Shown here in pieces: positions 13,101-22,693 of a stretch of 64,000 bases of DNA. Position 1 is the stretch's first letter; each line of letters opens with the position of its first letter. The position numbers were made by a program, and so were the translations under genes. This DNA comes from Anopheles merus (taxonomy: Eukaryota > Arthropoda > Insecta > Diptera > Culicidae), in NCBI RefSeq assembly GCF_017562075.2, contig NC_054083.1, forward strand, positions 6,275,768-6,339,767. Reading direction: 5' to 3'. The notes beneath the pieces are model-generated. The model was given only the letters and a program-made list of their open reading frames with translations. It did not search any database and was not told the origin of the DNA.

Positions 13101-13765
13101 CCCAAATAGCCAGAATTGCTTAAGCAGCTCATTTTGGCACGCTAAAGATCGCTGCTCTAATTCGCCTTTTGCAGTAGATAAACAGCATCAAAGTTCTATG
13201 TGGGTCTTTCAAACAGCGCCTAAGCAGCTTCCTTATGTCACGATGTCAGGGATTATTTTTCTTTGTGTTTTATTTTCAAGCAAGCGTTATCGATGAAATA
13301 AACAACAAGATTTGTTTCGTTTAAACACATATGTATATTTTTACATCCTTTGTATTGATGAATTACGCAAAATTTTACACAATTTACTGATAATTCACAA
13401 TCACTTCACTCAATATTCATTCTTCAATTAACGAATCTAACTTGTGCAGCAGCAATGAGATTATTGCCGGCGTCCGTCTTTGAAACTTTGACAAGAGCCA
13501 CCTTGAACCGATGTCATGCATTAAAAAGCTATAAAGTTCCACCAAGTTCGGTACCCTTTCTTAACAAGCCTTCAAGTTCCATCATGAACCCTACACATAG
13601 TGCTAATCAGCCGCAAAGTTCCAAAGAGTACCATGTGCCTGTTAAAAAGCTCCATAGTTCCGCAAAGTACCGTCTATCTCTTAATCAGCCACAAAGTACG
13701 ACATCGGAACGATTTTTCGGTAAACAGCCCTAAATCAGCTATAAAGTACGAGCTGGCTATTTGGG
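13101..13765 (+). mobile_element. CCCAAATAGCCAG element, copy 1 (665 bp, TA duplication)
   Basis: Perfect 13-bp inverted ends, CCCAAATAGCCAG and CTGGCTATTTGGG, flanked by TA on both sides (13099-13100 and 13766-13767). It splits the reverse-transcriptase frame of the host retrotransposon, and that frame resumes exactly after the second TA, which fixes the boundaries independently. It contains no transposase. The left half holds TTAAGCAGCT twice; the right half is an array of about 40-bp units (separate entry). An open frame at 13455-13733 is probably incidental. The TA duplication suggests Tc1/mariner-like mobilisation, but copy 2 used GA, so the superfamily is unsettled. Confidence 0.9.
13521..13765 (+). 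repeat. Array of about six degenerate 40-bp units in the right arm of copy 1
   Basis: Units begin at 13521, 13561, 13603, 13642, 13681 and about 13720-13731. Each starts with a TTAAnnAGCy-like word and carries AAAGTTCC or AAAGTACC-like words about 12 bases later. Spacings are 40, 42, 39, 39 and 39-50 bases. The same array occurs in copy 2 (23511-23755) and partly in the rearranged copy near 3.7 and 4.1 kb. Such subterminal repeats are often transposase-binding sites; that role is inferred here. Confidence 0.75.
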
Positions 13766-15323
13766 TATCCATACCTATGTGTTTAAACTCACCTCTTCTA
13801 CTATTATCCCTCAACAACATGGCTTTTTTCCTAACCGTTCTACAACAACTAACCTTATGTCCTTCACCTCTTTCGTATCATCCCAGTTAGAGTCAGTTAA
13901 ACAAGTTGATATTATTTATACTGACTTCAAATCTGCATTTGATCGTATTCCTCATTCCTTACTTCTAAATAAAATTTCACAACTTGACGTCAATAATCTT
14001 TTTGTATCTTGGTTACGTTCTTTTCTGTGTGATCGTTCCTATAGTGTTAAATTTAATGATATGTTTTCGACTCCCTTTTCATGTAGTGCAGGCGTACCGC
14101 AAGGTAGTGTCCTAAGTCCTTTGCTGTTCATAATTTTTATTAATGATGTCCGTACCGCCCTCCCTCCTGAATGTTTCCTCTACTACGCAGACGACCTCAA
14201 AATCTTTCTCCCAGTTTCGTCTCATAGTGATTGTATTTCCCTACAAAATATTCTTGATCGTTTTTCGTCTTGGTGTTCTAGTAATTCCCACACATCATGT
14301 CCTGATAAGTGTAACGTCATTTCGTTTAGTCGTTCGCAGTCTCCAATCACTTACTCGTACGTCGTAAATTCTGTGCAAGTCAATCGTGTTTGTGTCGTAA
14401 AAGACCTCGGTGTCTGGCTTGACAGAGGCCTCACCTTCAGCCACTACATTGACTCAGTTGTCAATCAAGCGCGGAAAACATTGGGTCTCCTAAAGAAAAT
14501 TGCTTGCGATTTCTCCGACCCAATGTGTCTGAAGACTCTATTCTGCTCTCTTGTCAGATCGAATTTGGAGTACTGCTCAGTAGTCTGGTCCCCTACAGCT
14601 CGAACCCACGTGGAACGTATCGAGCGGGTGCAGCGATCGTTCACCAGGTTTGCTATATGTAAAATCCTGGGTAGATTGTCCTCCCCCATGCCTCCTTACG
14701 AGGGCAGGTGTTTGCAGCTTGGCCTGGAACTATTGGAAAACCGCCTTTCCCATACCCAATCCACCTTTATTGCCGCATTACTCTTTGGTAATATTGATTC
14801 TCCTTCCCTTCTTTCTTCTATCCCTTTATACGCCCCTAACCGTGTTCTTCGTAACCGCCCTCCCCTAGTGATCCCTTCCCGCCGAACTGCAGTGGGCCGT
14901 AATGACCCCCTTCTTCGTGCAATTCGTCGATTTAACTGTGTATATTCTATGATTGATTTCAACCTTCCCTTATCCTCTTTCCGATCCCGCATCAGATGCC
15001 TCCATAATCCCGAGCTGCCTTAATTTTAAATTTTAATTTTTAAATTCGAATTTTCTTAATTTTTTTGTTCTAATTTTTGATAATTTGTGTTAATTTTTGT
15101 TAGGTTAGGTAATAAAACATAGGTAATAAGTATTATTTAAGTATTTGTGTAACCAAAATGTAGACAAATATGAATATGAATATAAATCCACGAAAAAAAT
15201 ACAATTTCAATCGTGTGCACCCTTGTGGATTTAATTTCACGGATCTTGAGCTCCGTAACTTGCATTGTTTATATTTCCGGAAGTTTTATTTCATAAATGA
15301 GTTGTCGTGAGCATTAACCGTAG

Positions 15324-15845
15324 AGTTGGCAACCAGATTTACACACGTAAGTTGGCAACCGGCATACCCGGGTATTCCACACGTTTTGATGTAAAAAATT
15401 CACGATTTTCATAGGTAAACAATGCTTTCTATATTTTAATGCTGTAAGCAAGTAATGCCGACCATATATTCTCTTCTATTTCATTTATTCATTAAGTTTT
15501 TTCATTTTTTGATAAAAATAACGTTCAAATTGAAATTTGGAATCGCTTGATTTTGACTCGAAAATAAGCACAATACGAAAAGAGGAAGAAGAGAAACGTC
15601 ATTCTCCATACAAAATGTATGGAATACCCGGGTATGCTGGTTGCCAACTTACGTGGTAAAGTTAAAAAAAATTCAAAATAAAATACTTACAGGCTATTTA
15701 AAATTACAACTTATGCACCAAAAAATCATAAATTAAAAGTTGGGAGGCTACGGAAAATTTCAGGTCAATAAATTATTCAACTTCAAGTCAAAAGTTATTG
15801 CAGTTCGAAGCTGAAAAAAATACCCGGGTATCCGGTTGCCAACTT
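15324..15845. mobile_element. Nested pair of GTTGGCAACC/ACCCGGGTAT MITEs
   Basis: An inner element at 15345-15654 has inverted ends ACGTAAGTTGGCAACC and GGTTGCCAACTTACGT, continuing into GCATACCCGGGTATTCC with few mismatches. It lies inside an outer copy of the same family, whose left end AGTTGGCAACCAGAT starts at 15324 and whose right end ATACCCGGGTATCCGGTTGC runs to 15845. No coding capacity. The target duplication is not clear. Confidence 0.75.
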
Positions 15846-17217
15846 AAAGGTTAATGAAAAAACTGGCGAAAGAACGAGAATGAAAGCAATACAAAATATT
15901 GTTTTCTGCTGTTTTAAACATCCTGACACCAAAGCGGGAAAGACGGACACTTTGTTGTAGGGAAAAAGATGGACACCGAATTTATTGATTTATTTTACTT
16001 CTTATTTCAATTGGTGATGAATCGTTTTCTTCAAATACCTTAAATAAGGGTATTTCGAAGCTATAAACTAATCAGCAACTTAAGAAAGCATTAAAATAAG
16101 CGGGAAATGAAGCACATCAATATCAAAATAGCAGTTATGCGTTATGCTATTACTCGCTCGACGCTGATGAGGCGCTTCACGAAATTCAACATCTTGTCAC
16201 GACTTGAACAACTTTAAGCAATAAAAAGATGAGGCATTGATACGACATCGTTCAGGAATAGATTTAAAATTCTATCGGATTACAAATATCAAACGTTGAA
16301 ATTTGACATGGAGAAAAATGGCTTAAACTATTAACAAGTCCCTCTAAAAATACTGGGGTTATTGGACTTTTCGCGGAGTAATTTTCTAAAGGGAAGTTCT
16401 AGACTGTTGTTCTGTAAGCTGGTGCAACGTCAGTTTTTAGTGCCTAATATTTCAAGAATGTCACAGATTCTGTAATTAACTTGATATCTTTGAAGCGCTG
16501 CTTACAATTCCCAAATCCATGGCTGAATGAACCGTCGTTGCAATTGGCCTAGAATTGGTTAATGTACGTACCATGATGTGGAAAGCAATAGGATATGTCA
16601 GAATACTATAAACCTCTTCAATTTCCAGCGTTTTTTTATAGGTGTCTATCTTACCCTTCATGGTCCTTCCATCTTTCCCATATCGTGTGTCCGTCTTACC
16701 CGAACATTTCAAAACTGCACGAAAAAATCATCTTTTTCATTCATGAAAAAACGCAAAAATCGATGGAATCTTAAAAGTTTCAACAAATTTTCTGATTAAA
16801 CATGAGTGTAAGTACCTTCTCTTATATCGAGACAAGGCGTTAAACATAGCATAACAGCAAAAAGTTGTGCAAAAAGCTCGTTGCAAGCGATCATGTCTGC
16901 CTTTAAAGCCGAATAGGTGTTGCAATAAACTGTAGTTTTACTATTGTTATGAATATTTACGAAATAATAAATATGCTTTCAATGTCACTTATATTCACCT
17001 TACGGCTAACTTGTGTATGGGATTATTAGTTATCGATGCATGTTTTTTTTGTTCATGTCTGTAGTGTTGCGCTGTGAATTGGATCTCGCATTGCTTACCT
17101 CGCATTGATTCAAGATGAAAAACGTGATTATCCGACTAAACTCTTGTTGCAAAAGGCTTACTTAGAGATCAGATAAGAAACTGAACCTTACAATATGGAA
17201 CCTTACTATAATTACAT

Positions 17218-17306
17218 GAATAAATGAAATAAATAAAAACTAAATAATAAATAAATAAATTGATTAATTAATTAATTAATTAATTAATTAATTAATAATT
17301 AATAAG

Positions 17307-17341
<35 letters not shown>

Positions 17342-17404
17342 ATGAATAAATAAATTAATTGATAAATCAATCAATCAATATTTAAATAAATAAATAAATA
17401 AAAA
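17218..17404. repeat. Low-complexity (AAAT)n / (TTAA)n tract
   Basis: About 190 bases built almost only of AAATA, TTAAT and TCAA words, including long uninterrupted runs of TTAA and AAAT units. It is a hypervariable simple-sequence tract. Confidence 0.95.
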
Positions 17405-19067
17405 TTTTAAGTAGATAAATAACACCGAGACAAGGCTAGTTTTAAGAAAATTGTTTAAATATTGTGTTAGTTTGTAATAGGTATACGTAATACGTTCATA
17501 AATTAATAACACTTGCTTACAGTGTCATTCGGAGCAGTGTCTAAATAACTTGACTGAATCTAAACTTACAACGTAAATAGGTACATTTAAAAAAATGTCA
17601 AAAAAATATTCTACTACATAAAAATATTCTACTATAAATAATATTAATTTACACAATAAAATAATATTTTTTTCAATTTACTAAGCATTTCTTTTCACAA
17701 TCATATATTTGACGCTTGGATGGCTTTTAATTCTATTTTATATCTGTCCCGCTACTCGGACAGTCAAAACTTCTAATCGCCACCGAACAGTTTCGCCACG
17801 CTAGGCGTCGGGTTTTGGTAGCACGCATTTAGTATTGAAAACTAAATCGCACCACTCTTTGGTATAACTCCTGTGTAGTTGTGTTGCACAGACCTTTTGC
17901 ACGTGCACACTGAACTGGCAGCCTTTACACAGCTCTGTGCTAGGCAAATATGCAATTTTATTTGAGTCATCTCTCGCTGGGCATCGACCTGCCTTGCAGT
18001 TGACCCATCGGCATGGATGGCTGTGTTACGTCGATTGAAAAACCTTTTCGGCACATGGCCCAACGAAGAGTAGGCCTGGTTAGAGATGTAAAACTGATTG
18101 CGGATTCAACGGATGTGACGCTATATCGAATTCAGTTTGAAATTCGTTTCAGAAATTCGTCAAAACAATGGGCAGCTTGAGCTTCTTTGTCTTTTCAGAA
18201 GAGTTATCCTTTCGACGTTGCGTGACCGATCGCACCGGAAAAAAACAATGCCAACAAAAACAGACATACTAAGTGCGTAATAAGTACTAGAACACATACT
18301 GTTTTGTACTAACGGTGAGTGGCTTCATTCTCATTCTACCAAAATTTTAATCCTTCTTATCCTGTTATTGTGCAACGATTGCACTTAATGATAGAATTCA
18401 GCTACCGATATTAAATTAAGTAACACTTCTTTCTTACCTATTGAACTATATCCCATTGTATCCCATTGGAGACATGCTCCATAAATACGATAGTTCTGCT
18501 TATTCATAGTTTCCTCGAGAGTCATCATTCCGTCATTTGTCCGACAAAAATAATGTTAAAATATAAAAATTATACACGCAGAATAAGACAATAAACGAAA
18601 TTAGATTTCCTTGGTAAATCAAATCCTATTCTTCACCGACTGAGAGGCAGCGTTTCGGCAATGCATTATGGCGCTAGGGAAAAATGAATCATTCTCAATT
18701 AAACTTTACCATTTAGCTTTACACAGGACAGCTGCTAAGCGAGCACTATCTCACCCATTTTTATTGCGAGCAAGGACTCGGAACGGCTTGCAAGCGACCC
18801 AATCAACGTCGAAGTGAATTAAATATTCAAACTTTAAGTTGGTACGTATTCGTATGGCAGGAACATACAAGAGCGCTGGTGCGACTTTCCAGGCAAGCTG
18901 GCTATAGGGAGTAGTAGTGTTTGAAGTAGCTGAAAAAACTTTCACTGTCCGCAGACAACACACCATCGAGAAAGTTAATTGTTCTTACTTCCCACTAATC
19001 GGAACATGAGGACAACGTTGCTCTCGTGCGTCGCTAAGTAATGCAAGGGCAACAAGCCACGATGAGC

Positions 19068-19106
19068 GAGAGAGAGAAGATAGAGAGAGAGAGAGAGAGA
19101 GAAAGA
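19068..19106. repeat. (GA)n microsatellite
   Basis: Imperfect GA run with one AAGAT interruption. Confidence 0.85.
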
Positions 19107-19626
19107 TGGGTCGAGGAATAGTGGAGAAATGTAATTTTAATAATTGAATAATCCCACCTAAACTTTGTACAGGCTGATCGTGCCACCGTCTCTGACGGGA
19201 GCGACTAACTTGTGCTGCTTTCAAATCGCACCACGATGCAACCAGCCAGCTGTAACGTTAATTGTTTCTGTACAATCACGACAACATGCGAGAATCGGTG
19301 TCCTGGTATGTTGAACCGGCTGGCTTATGATCAGGTCGAGCAACATTGCTGCACTATGTGCACTGTGTGCACTCGGTGAAGAAGAGATTTGCAGATGGAT
19401 TATTGGTGGCAATGGTGGTTTTAGGTTAATGCATATGCTAATAGAAGAGGCATATTTAAATTAAGTCGTTTATGCTGTCTTAACTGGCCTCTATCACGTG
19501 TATGGAAAGACGATACACCGTAAGCGAAGAAAAGTAAATAAATTTGCTTAAACGTTTGCAATTTAATTTTAAAGCTTGAAAATTTCAAGGAATCTACTCC
19601 GTTCCTTAAAAGATGTACTCTTGATA

Positions 19627-19965
19627 CAGTCTTTCCCCGAGTTACGCGAATGCATCCCGGAGACATTCCCATAACTCGAATTTTCGCGTATGTCGAATAT
19701 CACGTTTTTCAACCAAAATACTCATGTTTAATAATCTTTTTTGATTAAAATTCGTAATTTTATGCACTTTATTACCTATTTCATTCAATTCGTGTAGAAA
19801 ATTTGTTTCTTTCTGTTAGATTTCTTAGTTATTTATTTTTTTTTGAAAAATGGCATTTTATTTTTTATTTGAAAATTGTTGGAGAAAATTGTACTGATTT
19901 AACATATGAACTGGAAAATATAAAAATTCGCATAATTTTAATTCGAGTAACTCGGGTAAAGAGTG
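19627..19965. mobile_element. Pogo-like MITE with TA duplication
   Basis: The left end CAGTCTTTCCCCGAGTTACG follows TA at 19625-19626. The right end, complement CACTCTTTACCCGAGTTACT, precedes TA at 19966-19967. CAG-type ends with a TA duplication fit the Tc1/mariner superfamily, pogo-like branch (inferred). The inner block TATGTCGAATATCACG is shared with the MITE at 61234-61578 (as TAAGTCGAATTTCACG) and, more distantly, with those at 21559-22289. No coding capacity. Confidence 0.8.
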
Positions 19966-19967
19966 TA

Positions 19968-21556
19968 CATACAAATACAGAAAATTTCCGTTAAATATTC
20001 TTACCATATGAACCAAACACCCAATCCATCCTACTATATTTCTTCAACTACATAGCAGCAAATGAGATTATATAGTGAATTCTAGGAAGCATAAAGCTTA
20101 AACTGTCTGCTGCCTGCAGTTTTCCTGCAGCAGTATCATAACTAACTTATTGAAACGAAAACTTTATCCTCTGCAACATACAGATCCACTCCATCTGCTC
20201 AAACGTTAACACGAGCTTTTCGTGCAATAGTAACAATGCACAAGTTTATCAAATGCATTGTGTATCAAATTTTTCATCCAATAGTACCCAATCTTACGAA
20301 ATCTATTCTGACTTGAATTAAAGGGCCCTTCTTTTAGGTTTATTTTCTATTATCTATTAACTATAGGTAAAACGAAACGTGGAAAAAATACAAAATTTAC
20401 AACATGCCTTGCAGTTTCTTAAGGTTTATTGAATTTACTGCAAAAACTAATGACATATTTTGCAAAAATGGAATCATTTGATTGAATTTGATTTGTGGTA
20501 AGCAGAGTATCACCCAGGGACCCTTTATATTAGTGGGTCTCCTGTGATACTAACATGCGTTTTAATTCGTTCAATGTCAATAGGTTGCAAATCTAGCATA
20601 CGTTTCAATATCAATAGGTAGCAGTAGATACCACACGCGTATACAAATTGGCTAATGATCAGTCCCTTGAGGAGCTCGTGGTCAATTAGGATCCTCGAAC
20701 ATATCCTTCCTTGATGTCTTGCTAAACTAAACAATACTGACAAAAAAACCGTTTCCCGCTGAATGCAAGTAGCCTATAATAGTGATGTGCAGGTTGACCC
20801 GCACCTACCAGATCGGAGCGACCGGGAGTCGTTTGCACCGGGAGAGCATACGCGATTCCGACCCGTTGGTACAGCGAGTTCGGGTCAGGTCGAGTCAAAG
20901 TAAGTTCAATACCCGACCCGAACTCGCTGCATCAACGAGTCGAAATCGCTTATGCTTTCTCTCACCTACTGATCATTCGGGTCGATCGGGTCGATGGCAT
21001 TTTTCAAATATTCGTTTTTTTTTTCATACAAAGCGGAACAATAGTATGAACAACAATCTAACAGTTAAAAAAACAGTAAAATTAACAACTTGCAGGCAAT
21101 ATCAGTGTCAAATGATACCAACATGACAGGCGGATCGATCGTTTTTTTTCGATCGAGTAATGTTGGGCCGTATCTTTGTATGTAATCGAATATAATGTCA
21201 CAGGTGTGTAGTGTCGTGGTTTAGCAAGCCTGGATCCTCTCTCGGTCTCCACACAACTGACTCTTTATTCTTCTCTAGTCCATCATTCCCAACTGACATA
21301 CCAAGGTTGCTTAACTAAGATATCCCCCAAAGGTTGCTAACTACAAAGTGTAATACAGATTTTAGCCATTTTTGCCCTATACGCTAGTCGTTTATAGGCA
21401 AAAATACGGTAAATCATTACTGCCTATGGTCGTATATGTAAAAAAAATCGTTATTTGTCCCAGTGTTTGATGTACTGGTCCAATTGTTGATGATGAGTCC
21501 AACCACATATCTAAAAAAATATTCAATTATTTATTGTTGTGGATATCTACTGTAAA
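19968..21556. other. Gene-free stretch with one long hairpin
   Basis: No supportable gene. An open frame at 20743-20525 on the minus strand reads loosely protein-like but matches nothing I recognise. The long palindrome at 20853-20948 is listed separately. Confidence 0.35.
20853..20948. repeat. Long inverted repeat (38-bp arms, 20-nt spacer)
   Basis: Arms 20853-20890 and 20911-20948 are reverse complements with five mismatches in 38 positions. The core is CAGCGAGTTCGGGTC. Weaker complementarity extends outward (GGAGAGCATACG against CTTATGCTTTCTC). It looks like a small foldback or MITE rich in CGACCCG and CGGGTC words. Confidence 0.75.
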
Positions 21557-21558
21557 TA

Positions 21559-22289
21559 CAGGCGGTCCCCGAGATACACGGTTAATGGGGACCAAAAATG
21601 GCCGCAAAATACCGCGTATCTCGAATTTCCGCGTAAGTCGAATCTCGTGATTTCCAGCCAAAATATCACTATTTTTTGTGCAATTTTAGTAGAAGGGACT
21701 GTTTTTATTCACTTAATTAATTATTTGATATGATTCTGACTAAATATAATAGTTTTAAATCGTTACAAATGGTTGTTAACATTTGATCAAAAGGAAATTT
21801 ATTTGGCATTTTACAATTGATGTGTCAAATCAGTACAATTTGCCCAAAGAACTGTCAAATGAAAAAAAAACCGCGTACAGGCAGTCCCCGAGATACACGG
21901 TTAATGGGGACCGAAAACGGCCGCAAAATACCGCGTATCTCGAATTTCCGCGTAAGTCGAATCTCGTGATTTCCAGCTAAAATATCACTAATTTTGGTGC
22001 AATTTTGCAAGTAGGGGGTTGTTTAAGCCACCAAATTAATTATTTGATATAATTCTACTGAATTGAACAGTTTTAAACCTTTTGAAATGGTATTTCACAT
22101 TCGATCAATACGGAAATTATTTGGTATTTCACAATGGATGTGTCAAATCAGTACAATTTGCTCAAAGAACTGTAAAATTTGGAAAACCGCGTATCTCCGA
22201 ATCCGCGTATAAGAGGTACCGTGTATCTCGGGGACCGCTTGTATCTCCGAATCCGCGTATATGAAGTACCGTGTATCTCGGGGACCGCC
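21559..22289. mobile_element. Pogo-like MITE, outer copy of a self-nested pair
   Basis: The left end CAGGCGGTCCCCGAGATACA follows TA at 21557-21558. The right end is the matching ATCTCGGGGACCGCC stretch ending near 22289. It is split at an internal ccgcg-TA-tctcc site by a close relative (21878-22241). After the right end no TA duplication is seen; the sequence passes directly into copia-type gag DNA, suggesting a later deletion or rearrangement at that junction. Confidence 0.8.
21878..22241. mobile_element. Pogo-like MITE, inner copy (364 bp)
   Basis: The left end CAGGCAGTCCCCGAGATACA is flanked by TA at 21876-21877, and the right end ATCTCGGGGACCGCTTG by TA at 22242-22243. The target TA lies in the ccgcgTAtctccg word of the outer copy; the inner copy has the same word intact, so the insertion site can be read exactly. 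Confidence 0.9.
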
Positions 22290-22383
22290 AGAATCCTACG
22301 ATCATCTCACAACGACGTTGGAAACTCGTTCGGACCTTGCACCAATTACCTGACCATGTAATTGGTGAAAAGTAAACTGTTAG

Positions 22384-22689
22384 ATGAAGCGCAGAAAAGG
22401 ATGGAGAAATCCCATCAAAGCGAATCCATCTTACGCGTTGGTCCTGAGAAGAAGAGTTTTGTGTCCTCGATGTCGAAAACCCGGGCATATGAAACGTGAT
22501 TGTCCGATGGGATCGAATAATACGTCTAGTACGATGCGTGATTATTCGAGGAAAAATGGAAATTGTTCTTCTTCCGGTGGACAAAGAGAGTCTTTCAAGC
22601 CCAAGCCTAAGGGTAAAGTAGCAAAATCTTCTGAATTTTCGTTTACAGTAGGCGTGGTATCCAAGAAACGAGAGCAACCGAAGTCTTAG
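22384..22689 (+). pseudogene. Copia-type gag remnant with CCHC zinc knuckle
   Basis: The frame carries CPRCRKPGHMKRDCP (CX2CX4HX4C), the nucleocapsid zinc knuckle, followed by a basic, serine-rich tail. It ends at a TAG at 22687-22689. Just past that stop, in the same frame, IIDSG marks the start of the aspartic protease; the protease body is then lost to a deletion and frame change. Upstream, 22292-22383 keeps gag-like codons with stops and a frameshift. Confidence 0.8.
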
Positions 22690-22693
22690 ATAA

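Larger units (their letters stand above)
12681..15023 (+). pseudogene. Reverse transcriptase of the non-LTR element, interrupted by an insertion
   Basis: Coding segments are 12681-13098 and 13768-15023, in one continuous frame once the insert and one copy of its TA duplication are disregarded. Visible landmarks in order: FSPGPDGIPASVFK (fingers), IPQQHGFFPNRST, TDFKSAFDRIPHSLL (first catalytic Asp), GVPQGSVLSPLLF, the catalytic YADD box, and a C-terminal SLVRSNLEYCSVVW block before the stop at 15023. The endonuclease and ORF1 are missing through 5' truncation. No internal stop is seen apart from the insertion, so the copy is young. Jockey superfamily is inferred from motif spelling; the precise clade is open. 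Confidence 0.85.
12678..15182 (+). mobile_element. 5'-truncated Jockey-like non-LTR retrotransposon with 9-bp target duplication
   Basis: The element is flanked by the direct repeat TAAATCCAC at 12669-12677 and 15183-15191, as expected from target-primed insertion. It is 5'-truncated: coding begins at once, in frame, within the reverse-transcriptase region. The coding part ends at 15023 and is followed by an AT-rich 3' end without a long poly(A). A 665-bp DNA element interrupts it at 13101-13765. Without that insert the copy is about 1.84 kb. The host is the MITE that starts at 12523. Confidence 0.85.
12523..16701. mobile_element. TA-type MITE (GGTAAAGACGGACAC family) split by other elements
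   Basis: The left tip is flanked by TA at 12521-12522 and carries GGTAAAGACGGACAC. The stretches 12523-12668, 15192-15280 and about 15985-16530 align in the same order with the intact element at 59243-60110. Shared blocks include ACATTTGAGAACATTTTTGG, CTCCGTAACTTGCATTG and GGAAGTTCTAGA, then TTCTGTAAGCTGGTGCAA. Between the blocks sit a non-LTR retrotransposon and a nested MITE pair. GTGTCTATCTTACCC at 16642-16656 and GTGTCCGTCTTACCC at 16686-16700 are two candidate right tips, and a further GAAAGACGGACAC at about 15943-15955 suggests a second related copy, so the right limit is uncertain. Confidence 0.7.
16713..19626. other. Gene-free stretch with low-complexity tracts
   Basis: About 2.9 kb without a supportable gene or recognised transposon end. 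It holds the AAATA/TTAA tract and a (GA)n run listed separately. The open frame on the minus strand at 18063-17842 and its neighbours show no family motif. Confidence 0.4.

Noticed and set aside
13455..13733. 92-codon open frame inside the CCCAAATAGCCAG element
   Set aside because: Its repeats follow from the DNA array, and differences between copies in the compared part are amino-acid-changing, so coding function is unlikely.
17218..17404. Tandem tract considered as a satellite or origin-like element
   Set aside because: Units are simple AAAT and TTAA words without a longer period; best called low complexity.
20525..20743. Minus-strand open frame reading loosely like a transposon polyprotein
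   Set aside because: I could not tie it to any family block and it has no neighbours in frame.
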